This document shows positions 7,247 through 14,257 of a stretch of 19,392 nt of DNA, piece after piece. Every line of letters begins with the position of its first letter. Position 1 is the first letter of the stretch. Under the pieces are notes generated by a model that saw only the letters and a list, made by a program, of their open reading frames with translations, was not told the origin of the DNA and searched no databases. Location of the stretch: NCBI GenBank assembly GCA_050184225.1, contig JBFXAN010000125.1, positions 1-19,392 of the forward strand, written 5' to 3'. The DNA is from JBFXAN01 sp050184225. GTDB taxonomy: Bacteria; Chloroflexota; Dehalococcoidia; CAUJGQ01. The position numbers were made by a program, and so were the translations under genes.

Positions 7247-7350
7247 TTGAACCGCAGAGACGCAGAGGCGCAGCGATTTGTGGAAGTATTGCTTGAACAT
7301 GAGCCATCGCCCCCTAAAGAACTCTGCGCCTCTGCGTCTCTGCGGTTCAA
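7247..7350. repeat. Hairpin element with perfect 27-bp inverted ends
   Basis: The arms at 7247-7273 (starting TTGAACCGCAGAGACGCAGA) and 7324-7350 (ending TCTCTGCGGTTCAA) are perfect reverse complements over 27 bp and enclose 50 bases. The core GCAGAGACGCAGAG is a widely dispersed intergenic repeat motif in many unrelated bacterial genomes (recalled, not searched). It lies between divergent genes for an MBL hydrolase and an MFS transporter, and the upstream regions of both must run through or beside it. No open reading frame is encoded. Confidence 0.85.
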
Positions 7351-7405
7351 CGGACGGTGAGTAACGCCGATCGCGGGTATGCTGGGTGGCGGAGGTGGGG
7401 TGCCC

Positions 7406-8671
7406 ATGCGGGGGCGGATCTTTTATGGGTGGTGGATCGTCGGCGCGATGCTGGTCGCGCTGATGGTGGGATCGGGGCTGACGTTTTGGTCCTTCACCGT
7501 CTATATTCCGCCGCTGGAACGGGAATTTGGATGGTCGCGGGCGCAGGTGGCGAGCGCGTTCAGCGTCGGCGTGATCGTCTCGGGGATTACGGCGCCCTTC
7601 GCCGGGCGGGTGATCGACCGGGTCGGCGCGCGGCGATCGGTGGCGATCGGCTCGGTCGGGTTGCTGATCACGTTCACGCTCTATACGCGGGTGGAGACGC
7701 TCTGGCAGTACTTCGCCGTCTTCGGATTGCAGTCGTTCGTCTTTACCTGGACCTCGTTTCTGCCGTTTCAGTGGACGCTGGCGCAGTGGTTTGTGCGGCG
7801 GCGGGGTCTGGCGCTGGGGATTGCGACAGCGGGGTTCGGCCTCGGTGGATCGGTCTTCCTGCCGATGCTGACGGTGTTCATCGATCAGTGGGGCTGGCGG
7901 GCGTCGTATCAGATCTCCGGGTTCCTGGCGCTGGGGACGTTTCTGCCGCTGGCGCTCTTCGTCTTGCGGGACCGGCCGCAGGATATGGGGCTTTATCCCG
8001 ATGGAGACTCGAAACCACCGCCCGCGGTCGCCAACACCGATCCCAGCGGGCGGCGCTGGACGCTGGGGGAATTGGTGCGCGAGCGGCAGTTCTGGCTGTT
8101 GGCGCTGGCGCAGATGCTCTTTTTCGGGGCACTCACCTCGTTTGGACTGCACTCGATCCCCTTTTTCGAGAGCGAGGGAAGGTCGGCGACGTTCGGCGCG
8201 ACGTTGATCGCGCTCTCAGCGCTGATTCGCACGCCGGCCCGCGTGTTTGCCGGATGGGCGCTCGATCGGGTTCACTCGCTGCCGCTGGTGGCGAGCGCGT
8301 TTGGTCTGCTGCACGCGGGTTGTCTGTTACTGCTGGTGTTTTCGACGGACATCATCGCGCTGGTCGCCTTTGCTGTGCTCTGGGGGCTCGGAGGCGCGGC
8401 GGGGCCGCTGATCTTCTCGCTGGTGACGGCACGGACCTTCGGCGCGGCGTCGTTCGCAACGGTGTCGGGATCGCTGCTGTCGGCGGAAACGCTGGTCGAT
8501 GTGCTCTTACCGCCGCTCGGTGGCCTGCTGTATGACCGGCAGGGGTCGTATGATGGGGCGTTCGTGTTGTATGCGATCTCGTTCGCACTTTCGGCGGTGG
8601 CCTGGCGGATGTTTGGAGCGCAGCCGCTGCCAACAACACAAGAGCCGCGCATCCGGAGGGCGGAGACATGA
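7406..8671 (+). CDS. MFS transporter (OFA/MCT-like)
   Basis: This 421-residue membrane protein has the length and about 12 hydrophobic segments of the major facilitator superfamily. The first segment begins FYGWWIVGAML, a signature of the oxalate/formate-antiporter and monocarboxylate-like MFS group. The loop between segments 2 and 3 reads GRVIDRVGARRS, the conserved cytoplasmic MFS motif. A polar central loop (about 200-225) precedes the second half. The substrate is probably a small organic acid or anion but cannot be specified. The ATG at 7406 follows GGAGGTGG by 7 bases and is clearly better than the in-frame ATG at 7379. The stop overlaps the next ATG (ATGA), so the MTHFR-like gene is translationally coupled. 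Confidence 0.85.
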   Translation: MRGRIFYGWWIVGAMLVALMVGSGLTFWSFTVYIPPLEREFGWSRAQVASAFSVGVIVSGITAPFAGRVIDRVGARRSVAIGSVGLLITFTLYTRVETLWQYFAVFGLQSFVFTWTSFLPFQWTLAQWFVRRRGLALGIATAGFGLGGSVFLPMLTVFIDQWGWRASYQISGFLALGTFLPLALFVLRDRPQDMGLYPDGDSKPPPAVANTDPSGRRWTLGELVRERQFWLLALAQMLFFGALTSFGLHSIPFFESEGRSATFGATLIALSALIRTPARVFAGWALDRVHSLPLVASAFGLLHAGCLLLLVFSTDIIALVAFAVLWGLGGAAGPLIFSLVTARTFGAASFATVSGSLLSAETLVDVLLPPLGGLLYDRQGSYDGAFVLYAISFALSAVAWRMFGAQPLPTTQEPRIRRAET

Positions 8672-9582
8672 GCCCAGAACCGTCCGGCTTCACGATGCAG
8701 CCCACGGTGACAGAGGCGGTTGACGCCGCCCGTCGCGATGGATGGGTTCTGGTTGCATGTGATGTTTCGCCGCCGCGGGGTGCGGCGATCGACACGCTGC
8801 CGGAGATTGCTCGGATCCCGGCGGACTTCTACTGCGTTGCCTATGCGCCGGGGCGGGCGGTGCGGTTGGACTCACTGGCGATGGCGACGGTGTTGCGCGC
8901 GGCGACGGGGCGCGGCCAGATCTTCAATCTGGCGACGCGAGACATGAACACGCTCGCGCTGGAGAACCATCTGCTGGGAGCGGAGGCGCTGGGTCAGCCG
9001 AACGTCGCGGTCGTGCGTGGCGACGACCTGACGGATCGGGACAAGAAGACACTGAAGGTGGTGCATAACCTCACGCCGACCGGACTTCTCGAAGCGATAT
9101 CGGCGATGAACGATGGCCGAGACCTTCGTGGCAGTACGTTGCGGCAGCCGTCGCGGCTGTGTGCCGGAGCGACGCTCGACCTTGCCCGCGATCATGCAGC
9201 GGAAGTGGTGTTGATGGCGAAAAAGGTCCGGGCGGGCGCGCGGTTCCTGCTGACGCAACCGGTGTATGAGCCGGCGGCGGCGGAGCAGTTTCTCGCGCTG
9301 TATCGCAGTACGAACCGGGAGGAACTCGACGTACCGGTGTTCTGGGGGTTTCCGGTGTTGGCGCCGGAGAGCATCACTTTCGGCGAGCCGCCGGCGCGAT
9401 GGCGGGACGAACTGGCAGCGGGGCGGCCCGGCGCTGACCTTGCCGCCGAGGAGATGCGGCGGTTCGTCGAGTCAGGGATCACCACACTCTACGTGATGCC
9501 GCCGATCCTGCGTGGCGGCGTGCGCGACTACACCGCCGCGGCAAGGGCAATCGCGGATGGGCTTGGCCGGCGCATCGCGTAG
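8668..9582 (+). CDS. Methylenetetrahydrofolate reductase-like protein
   Basis: The 304-residue product matches the (beta/alpha)8 MTHFR family in length and motifs: NLATRDMNTLALENHLLGA, VVRGDD (Asp119 at the position of the conserved RGD/folate-site aspartate) and FLLTQPVYEP. MTHFR reduces 5,10-methylenetetrahydrofolate to 5-methyltetrahydrofolate with FAD, feeding methionine synthesis. The N-terminal catalytic motif, usually FEFFPP, reads CDVSPP here, so the proton-donating Glu is Asp32. This may mark a divergent subgroup with a different folate or C1 substrate. The start overlaps the MFS stop by 4 bp and has GGAGGGCGGAG upstream. Confidence 0.75.
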   Translation: MSPEPSGFTMQPTVTEAVDAARRDGWVLVACDVSPPRGAAIDTLPEIARIPADFYCVAYAPGRAVRLDSLAMATVLRAATGRGQIFNLATRDMNTLALENHLLGAEALGQPNVAVVRGDDLTDRDKKTLKVVHNLTPTGLLEAISAMNDGRDLRGSTLRQPSRLCAGATLDLARDHAAEVVLMAKKVRAGARFLLTQPVYEPAAAEQFLALYRSTNREELDVPVFWGFPVLAPESITFGEPPARWRDELAAGRPGADLAAEEMRRFVESGITTLYVMPPILRGGVRDYTAAARAIADGLGRRIA

Positions 9583-9595
9583 CGGTCGATTGGCG

Positions 9596-10363
9596 ATGCA
9601 ACACGAGATCCTATTGCAGGGTGGCACTCATGGGCCGGTCGTTCGCGCTGGCGACACGGTCCGTCGGAGGCCGCGACCTTCGACGCGGGCGGTGCATGCA
9701 CTGTTGCGACACCTTGAGGACAAGGGGTTCGAGGGTACGCCGAAGGCGTTGGGCATCGACGAGCAGGGGCGTGAAGTCCTGTCCTTCGTCCCCGGCGAGG
9801 TTGTGGGACAGCGCGGTGGCGGCGTTCCACCGGCGTACGTGCGGGAGGTCGGTACGCTCGCGGGCGTCGCTCGACTGCTCCGTCGATATCACGATGCGAC
9901 GGTTGGGTTCGTTGCACCTGACGACGCGGCATGGGCGTATCAGGTGGGTGCGCCTCACTCTGGCGAGGTGATCTGCCACAACGACGTTGGACCGTGGAAT
10001 GTCGTGTTCAGCGATGGCAGGCCGATTGCGTTCATCGATTTTGATACTGCCGCGCCCGGACCGCGTGCGTGGGATATCGCGTATGCCCTCTACCGCTTTG
10101 TGCCGTACGTCCCGGACGACGTGTGCGCGATCATTGGGTGGCCGCAACCACCGGACCGGCCGGCGAGATTGAGGACGTTTTGTGAGGCATACGGGCTTGA
10201 GAACTGGGACGGCATTCTCGATGTGATGGTGAGTCGCATCGAGGTCATGGTGGCGACTGGGATGGTGGCCCATGATGCGGGCGATCCGGTCTATGGTGAC
10301 CAGTGGCTACAGGTGATGAAGTCTCGGCTGCAACGCGACATGAACTTCATTCGGGGACTCTGA
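9596..10363 (+). CDS. APH/choline-kinase-type phosphotransferase
   Basis: This 255-residue protein carries the catalytic loop ICHNDVGPWNVVF (Asp130, Asn135) and the metal-binding FIDFDTAAPGPRAWDIAY (Asp148) of aminoglycoside phosphotransferase/choline kinase-like enzymes. The catalytic triplet is HND rather than the commoner HGD. The N-terminal lobe is short and has no clear glycine loop. The substrate could be a small alcohol, amino sugar or sugar; resistance to aminoglycosides should not be assumed. The start ATG at 9596 lies 13 bases after the MTHFR-like stop and lacks a good Shine-Dalgarno; a TTG at 9590 is in frame. It probably ends the MFS-MTHFR operon and faces the minus-strand microprotein gene. 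Confidence 0.75.
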   Translation: MQHEILLQGGTHGPVVRAGDTVRRRPRPSTRAVHALLRHLEDKGFEGTPKALGIDEQGREVLSFVPGEVVGQRGGGVPPAYVREVGTLAGVARLLRRYHDATVGFVAPDDAAWAYQVGAPHSGEVICHNDVGPWNVVFSDGRPIAFIDFDTAAPGPRAWDIAYALYRFVPYVPDDVCAIIGWPQPPDRPARLRTFCEAYGLENWDGILDVMVSRIEVMVATGMVAHDAGDPVYGDQWLQVMKSRLQRDMNFIRGL

Positions 10364-10386
10364 CAGTGGTCGCGTGGAAAGGACAA

Positions 10387-10417
10387 AACGGCGGCGACCC
10401 AAATGGTCGCCGCCGTT
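10387..10417 (-). terminator. Intrinsic terminator of the first microprotein gene
   Basis: AACGGCGGCGACC and GGTCGCCGCCGTT form a perfect 13-bp stem with a 5-base loop. On the minus strand the stem runs directly into TTTTGTCC, giving a T-tract; on the plus strand none follows. It therefore ends minus-strand transcription 28 bases after the microprotein stop, and may also act weakly on the phosphotransferase transcript. Confidence 0.8.
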
Positions 10418-10445
10418 GGCGTTGGAGCCTTGCGCCTGATAGGGC

Positions 10446-10601
10446 TTAGGCCTGGTTGATGACGGCCTGGTTGGACTGGACCTGGGCGAGCGTCTGGTTG
10501 GCGCCGAGCGAGCCGACGGCGATGTTCTGACCGACCGCGTTGTTCGTCTGGGTCAGGTTGGCAACGTTCACTTTGGTCAGGTTGAAGTACGGGAAGAACA
10601 T
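10446..10601 (-). CDS. 51-residue N/Q-rich microprotein, copy 1
   Basis: This small unrecognised gene encodes 51 residues starting MFFPYFNLTKVNVANL and ending NQAVINQA. Asn plus Gln make up 16 of 51 residues, Lys10 is the only charged residue, and there is no Cys. The body alternates polar N/Q/T/S with A/V/L/I, which would suit a beta-rich or self-assembling fold; that is inference. There is no signal peptide or membrane helix. Evidence that it is real: a paralog at 14102-14257 is identical at 43 of 51 positions while differing at several synonymous codon positions; both have a strong Shine-Dalgarno (here AGGAGG, 7-base spacer); both have a dedicated terminator and a matched leader. It lies 129 bases downstream of leuS with what looks like its own promoter region. 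Function unknown. Confidence 0.85.
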   Translation of the reverse strand: MFFPYFNLTKVNVANLTQTNNAVGQNIAVGSLGANQTLAQVQSNQAVINQA

Positions 10602-10689
10602 GGTGGGCCTCCTCAGTGATGTGTGCGGCGGGTCTGTGCCCGTCCGGTGTGTCCTTAGGATGGCATCTCATCCGTGGCGTTGCTGTTCC
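10602..10689 (-). promoter_or_regulatory. Conserved promoter/leader of microprotein copy 1
   Basis: The region between leuS and the microprotein closely matches that at 14258-14346. A 32-bp block at 10636-10667 is identical in both, followed toward the gene by a 17-bp identical block and the Shine-Dalgarno. Upstream, on the minus strand, GGAACAGC (10682-10689) is conserved, then 14 unconserved bases of equal length. The layout (fixed-length unconserved spacer between conserved blocks) suggests a promoter, possibly ECF-sigma-like with a GGAAC -35. Just upstream, GTGCGGCAC occurs at 10690-10698 and again within TGTGCGGCACA at 10712-10722, a possible operator pair not shared by copy 2. Confidence 0.55.
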
Positions 10690-10730
10690 GTGCGGCACAA
10701 CGTCACGGTGCTGTGCGGCACATCTTCCCA

Positions 10731-13343
10731 TCAGATGACAATGTTGATGATTCGGTCCGGGACGTAGATCACCCGTTTGATCGTCGCGTCTGACAGATGC
10801 GGCGTGACTGTGGCGAGCGCGAGCGCCGCGTCGAGTGCTTCACGTTCGGGCGCGCCCGGCGAGAGCGTGACGGAGCCGCGGACGCGGCCGTTGACCTGCA
10901 CAGCGACCGATACGGTGGCGTGGACGAGCAGCGCATGATCGGCCGAGGGAAACGGTTGCTGGTGAATTGAGTACGGCTTGGCCAGTCGTGACCAGAGTTC
11001 TTCGGCGATGTGAGGTGCGAACGGTGCGAGCAATCGCAGGAAGGCGCTCACTTCCTCGTCATGCAGGTGATCACGTCGCAGCAGGAGGTTGAGGTACTCC
11101 ATCAGTGCGGCGATGGCGGTGTTGTACTTGAGCGTCTGGATGTCGTCCACGACCTTGCTGATCGTCCGGTGGAGATCCCGTCGAGCGGTGAGCGGTGGGA
11201 CCGCGGGCTTGAGTGAGTCTGCATGGTGAAGCATCAGGTCCCAGAGGCGGTGGAGGAATCGGACGATGCCGCCGATGCTGCGGTCGGTGAAGGCGCCGCC
11301 CTGATCGAAAGGACCGAGAAACATCAAGTACATGCGCAGCGCATCGGCGCCGTAGCGATCGACGTACTCATCCGGGTTGACAACGTTGCTTTTGGACTTG
11401 CTCATCTTTGCTCCGCCCAGCGTGAGGTGGCCGTGGGCGCGAAATCGCTGGATCGGCTCGGCGAACGGGAGGTGACCGAGGTCGTGGAGCGCCATGGTGA
11501 TGAACCGACAGTAGAGCAGGTGGAGGACCGCATGCTCCGGGCCGCCGATGTACATATCCACGGGCAGCCACGTGTGCGTGAGTCTCGGGTCGAATGGTCC
11601 GGCATCATCGCCGGCCGAGAGGTAACGGAGGAAGTACCAAGCGGAGTCGAGGAAGTTATCGGAGACATCCGTCTCCCGGCGTGCCGGGCCGCCGCACGTG
11701 GGGCAGACCGTGTTGACGAAGTCTGGAAGCTGGGCCAGTGGCGAGGCGCCGGTGCCGGTAGGTTGCCAATTGTCGAGCTCCGGCAGGAGCACGGGTAGCT
11801 GATCTTCCGGGACGGGCACGGCGCCGCAGCCGTCGCAATAGATGATTGGGATCGGCGGTCCCCAGTAGCGTTGACGCGACACGAGCCAGTCACGCAGGCG
11901 ATAGTGAATCATGCGGCGGCCGATGCCCTGCTCCTCCAACCAGACGATGGCGCGTTCCTTGGCCGTCGCGATGTCGGATGTGCCGTTCAGCCATCCGCTG
12001 TTCATGATCGGACCGTCATCGGTGTACGCCTCGCCCGTCCAACCGGCGGGCGGTTGAACGGTGCGAACGATCGGCAGGCGATGGGCAACGGCGAAGTCCC
12101 AGTCGCGTTGATCTTGACCGGGGACGGCCATGATCGCGCCGGTGCCGTAGGTCATCAGGACATAGCCGGCGATATAGACCGGCACCAGCTTTCCGGTGAA
12201 CGGATTGACGGCATACGCGCCGGTGAAGACGCCACGCTTCGCCGCCGGCACATCCGAGGAGAGACGCTCGATTTCGGACTTATGCTGAACCTGCCCGACG
12301 AACGCTTCAACCGCCGCGCGCCGATCCGGGGTCGTGATCGCAGAAACGAGGGGATGCTCCGGCGCGAGGACGACGAAGGTCATGCCAAAGCCAGTGTCGG
12401 GTCGGGTAGTGAAGACGCGGATGGCCGACCCCTCCCCCGGCCCCTCCCCCCGCTGACGCGCGGAGAGGGGTGCACTGGTCTGAGCGTGCTGCCAACGTGA
12501 ACCGACCCCAGGACCAGACTGTCGCAAAGACGAGTTGGCAGCCCCGTGCCGACGAAGCTCCCCTCTCCGCGCGGCAGCGGGGGGAGGGGCCGGGGGAGGG
12601 GGAAGTATTGGCAGGGCAAATTCCGCGCCTTCCGAGCGGCCGATCCAGTTGCGCTGGGCGATTTTGATGCGATTGGACCAGTCGAGCACGTCGAGGTTGT
12701 CGAGCAGGCGCTGGGCGTAGTCGGTGATGCGGAAGAACCACTGTTCGAGCTCGCGCTGGATGACAAGCGTGCCGCAGCGCTCGCAGCGGCCATCGATCAC
12801 CTGCTCGTCGGCGAGGACGGTTTTGTCCTTGGGACACCAGTTGACGGGGGCGCGCTTGCGGACAGCGAGGCCTGCACTGAACAGTTGGACGAAGATCCAC
12901 TGGGTCCAGCGATAGTAGGCGGGGTCGGTGGAATTGATCTCGTGGCTCCAGTCGAAGCGGTTGCCGATACGACGGAGCTGCCGGCGGAAGCGCTCGACGT
13001 TGCGAGCGGTGAGGATGCGGGGATGAATTCCCTGCTGGATCGCGAAGTTCTCGCTGTGGATGCCGAAGGCGTCGAAGCCCATCGGCTCGAAAACGTCGTT
13101 GCCCTGCATCGCCATGAAGCGGCCGTAGATGTCGGCGCCGGTAAAGGCGTACATGTTGCCGACGTGAAGTCCCTCGGCGGAGGGGTAGGGGAACATCATC
13201 AGGTTATAGAAGGGGCGCGCTGGCGACGACAGGTTCGTCTCGGCGAGCCGGGTGCGCTGCCACTCCACTTGCCAGCGGGGTTCAAGTTCATGGGGGTCGT
13301 AGCGATCTCGTTGGCCGATACGGACGTGTTCATGTGCGTTCAT
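10731..13343 (-). CDS. leuS: Leucyl-tRNA synthetase with an in-frame repeat insertion
   Basis: This class I synthetase charges tRNA-Leu. The 870-residue protein has the HIGH-type motif FPYPSAEGLHVGN (residues 51-63), cysteine pairs around 170-190, the editing-domain threonine motif TTRPDT (312-317), an editing-pocket segment MAVPGQDQRDWDFA (405-418), further Cys pairs at 503/506 and 547/550, KMSKS (646-650) and a normal anticodon-binding and C-terminal region. Residues about 247-306, between EGAEFALPI and IRVFTTRPDT, are Pro/Ala/Gly/Arg-rich and match no LeuRS; they are encoded by a palindromic element (12429-12601). The frame is intact across it, so the enzyme is presumably functional. The start ATG at 13343 follows CAGGAGAG; an upstream ATG at 13403 sits in a hairpin and is rejected. 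Confidence 0.95.
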   Translation of the reverse strand: MNAHEHVRIGQRDRYDPHELEPRWQVEWQRTRLAETNLSSPARPFYNLMMFPYPSAEGLHVGNMYAFTGADIYGRFMAMQGNDVFEPMGFDAFGIHSENFAIQQGIHPRILTARNVERFRRQLRRIGNRFDWSHEINSTDPAYYRWTQWIFVQLFSAGLAVRKRAPVNWCPKDKTVLADEQVIDGRCERCGTLVIQRELEQWFFRITDYAQRLLDNLDVLDWSNRIKIAQRNWIGRSEGAEFALPILPPPPAPPPAAARRGELRRHGAANSSLRQSGPGVGSRWQHAQTSAPLSARQRGEGPGEGSAIRVFTTRPDTGFGMTFVVLAPEHPLVSAITTPDRRAAVEAFVGQVQHKSEIERLSSDVPAAKRGVFTGAYAVNPFTGKLVPVYIAGYVLMTYGTGAIMAVPGQDQRDWDFAVAHRLPIVRTVQPPAGWTGEAYTDDGPIMNSGWLNGTSDIATAKERAIVWLEEQGIGRRMIHYRLRDWLVSRQRYWGPPIPIIYCDGCGAVPVPEDQLPVLLPELDNWQPTGTGASPLAQLPDFVNTVCPTCGGPARRETDVSDNFLDSAWYFLRYLSAGDDAGPFDPRLTHTWLPVDMYIGGPEHAVLHLLYCRFITMALHDLGHLPFAEPIQRFRAHGHLTLGGAKMSKSKSNVVNPDEYVDRYGADALRMYLMFLGPFDQGGAFTDRSIGGIVRFLHRLWDLMLHHADSLKPAVPPLTARRDLHRTISKVVDDIQTLKYNTAIAALMEYLNLLLRRDHLHDEEVSAFLRLLAPFAPHIAEELWSRLAKPYSIHQQPFPSADHALLVHATVSVAVQVNGRVRGSVTLSPGAPEREALDAALALATVTPHLSDATIKRVIYVPDRIINIVI
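12429..12601. repeat. 173-bp palindromic element inside leuS
   Basis: The arms at 12429-12470 and 12560-12601 are 42 bp each and are reverse complements with one mismatch. They contain CCCTCCCCCGGCCCC and CCGCGCGGCAGCGGG-type blocks. A second nested inverted repeat, CTGCCAAC (12489-12496) and GTTGGCAG (12534-12541), lies inside, so the whole unit can fold as one long hairpin in DNA or mRNA. It is translated through, without a stop, in the leuS frame. It differs from the 158-bp elements but shares their design (CCCCCGGCCCC arms and nested palindromes). No coding capacity of its own is seen. Confidence 0.85.
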
Positions 13344-13381
13344 GATGTGCTCTCCTGGTGCGGTGCCGTTGAAAATGCAAA

Positions 13382-13409
13382 CGAGCCATGGGAGCAGTCC
13401 CATGGCTCG
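13382..13409 (-). terminator. Hairpin with T-rich tail just upstream of leuS
   Basis: CGAGCCATGGGA and TCCCATGGCTCG form a perfect 12-bp stem with a 4-base loop, and on the minus strand TTTGCATTTTC follows. It ends only 38 bases before the leuS ATG. It is either the terminator of the upstream small genes or, since little room remains for a leuS promoter after it, an attenuator in the leuS leader. Confidence 0.6.
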
Positions 13410-13440
13410 GAATCACCGTATAGCGGGGCGGATTCGTCGG

Positions 13441-13689
13441 TTATGACGATTGGCGAGGCCGGTAGCACGCGAAGCCGGGGAGACAGCGGGCATCGAGCAG
13501 GCGGAGAGCCTGCGCGGTAAGGAGCGCCGTCTGGAGGTACCGCGTGGTCATCGTCGTCTTCCCAGGCTGATAGGGATTCTGTAGCACGACCGCAGGAACG
13601 GCGTCAATCGGAGCGGGCACGAACGTCGCTGCAACCCCAGCGGCGACGTAGCGGCTGATTGCGATCAGTCTCGCTGTCCAGCGTGCCAC
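13441..13689 (-). CDS. Hypothetical small ORF in the leuS leader region
   Basis: This is an uncertain ORF of 82 residues from a GTG at 13689, beginning just after the zinc-ribbon stop at 13703. It has GC-rich third positions and no overlap with a better candidate. It shows no recognised domain. The centre is hydrophobic (AAGVAATFVPAPIDAVPAVVL) and the end, from an internal ATG, is leucine-rich (RYLQTALLTAQALRLLDARCL). The latter could be a leader peptide whose leucine codons sense Leu-tRNA ahead of the hairpin and leuS; this is speculation. The ribosome-binding site is weak. If it is not coding, the 360 bases 13344-13702 hold only the hairpin. Confidence 0.3.
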   Translation of the reverse strand: MARWTARLIAISRYVAAGVAATFVPAPIDAVPAVVLQNPYQPGKTTMTTRYLQTALLTAQALRLLDARCLPGFACYRPRQSS

Positions 13690-13702
13690 CCGCCATGCGA
13701 CC

Positions 13703-13891
13703 TCAGGCCGATTGGGCACGCCACCAGACCGGTGGTGCGAGCTCCGGCGTTTGGTCGTCCTCGAGGGATCGTTCCTCAAGGACACATCCACAGGTGAGGC
13801 AGCTGAGATATGCGCCGTGCTGGTCATTGTGGAAGAAGAGTCGTCCGCGACAGCGGGGACACCGGGCGAGAAGGCGGCGGGAGCGGATCAT
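13703..13891 (-). CDS. Small zinc-ribbon protein
   Basis: The 62-residue product starts MIRSRRLLARCPRCRGRL and carries two Cys pairs, CPRC (residues 11-14) and CLTCGC (31-36), separated by 16 residues including HNDQHGAYLS. This is the spacing of a zinc ribbon as in transcription- or RNA-associated small proteins. The C-terminus is acidic and then Trp-containing (PPVWWRAQSA). No enzymatic domain is present; nucleic-acid or protein binding is a reasonable guess. The ATG at 13891 is preceded by GGAGGG with an 8-base spacer. A longer frame to 14089 runs through the preceding terminator and is rejected. Confidence 0.65.
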   Translation of the reverse strand: MIRSRRLLARCPRCRGRLFFHNDQHGAYLSCLTCGCVLEERSLEDDQTPELAPPVWWRAQSA

Positions 13892-14044
13892 GCGGGTATC
13901 CCTCCATACGAATGCTCGTACATCGGCTAATCCTCGGATAGAGTTTGCCGGTATCGGTGCAGTCTGACTATCCGCCGAAGATGGAGGGAAGCGGACCAGT
14001 GCGCTGTATCGAACACGGAGATGGCAGCCGGACCGCGGGACACA

Positions 14045-14077
14045 AAGGAGCCGATGGTACATCACCATCGGCTCCTT
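14045..14077 (-). terminator. Intrinsic terminator of the second microprotein gene
   Basis: AAGGAGCCGATGGT and ACCATCGGCTCCTT form a perfect 14-bp stem with a 5-base loop, followed on the minus strand by TTTGTGTCC. It lies 24 bases after the microprotein stop, the same arrangement as at copy 1, although stem sequences differ. This shows the terminators are independently maintained. Confidence 0.75.
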
Positions 14078-14101
14078 CAGACGTTTCATTGGTGGTCGCT
14101 G

Positions 14102-14257
14102 CTACGCCTGGTTGATGGCGGCGCTGTTGGACTGGACCTGGACGAGGGTCTGGTTGACGCCGAGCGAGCCGACGGCGATGTTCTGCCCAACGGCGGTGTT
14201 GCTCTGGCTGAGATTGGCGACGTTGATCTTGGTCAGGTTGAAGTACGGGAAGAACAT
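14102..14257 (-). CDS. 51-residue N/Q-rich microprotein, copy 2
   Basis: This is the paralog of the gene at 10446-10601, also 51 residues, starting MFFPYFNLTKINVANL and ending NSAAINQA. The eight differences (V11I, T17S, T19S, N21T, A34V, A39V, Q45S, V47A, from copy 1) are mostly conservative. Synonymous codon changes at Lys10, Val13, Asn15, Leu16, Val23 and others show selection on the protein. Lys10 is again the sole charged residue. The Shine-Dalgarno is GGAGG, and the gene has its own terminator and a leader matching copy 1. It is upstream of the zinc-ribbon gene on the same strand. No family is recognised; a structural or self-assembling peptide is possible but unproven. Confidence 0.85.
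   Translation of the reverse strand: MFFPYFNLTKINVANLSQSNTAVGQNIAVGSLGVNQTLVQVQSNSAAINQA

Noticed and set aside
13382..13403. ATG at 13403 as the leuS start
   Set aside because: It lies within a perfect hairpin, has no ribosome-binding site and adds 20 residues not found in LeuRS; ATG 13343 has CAGGAGAG upstream.
12546..13520. Long plus-strand open frame opposite leuS
   Set aside because: Shadow of the leuS codons and repeat; no domain, and leuS motifs on the minus strand are decisive.
13534..13545. GGTACCGCG on the plus strand, resembling the T-box core sequence
   Set aside because: leuS is on the other strand, no plus-strand synthetase or amino-acid gene follows, and the flanking T-box features are missing.
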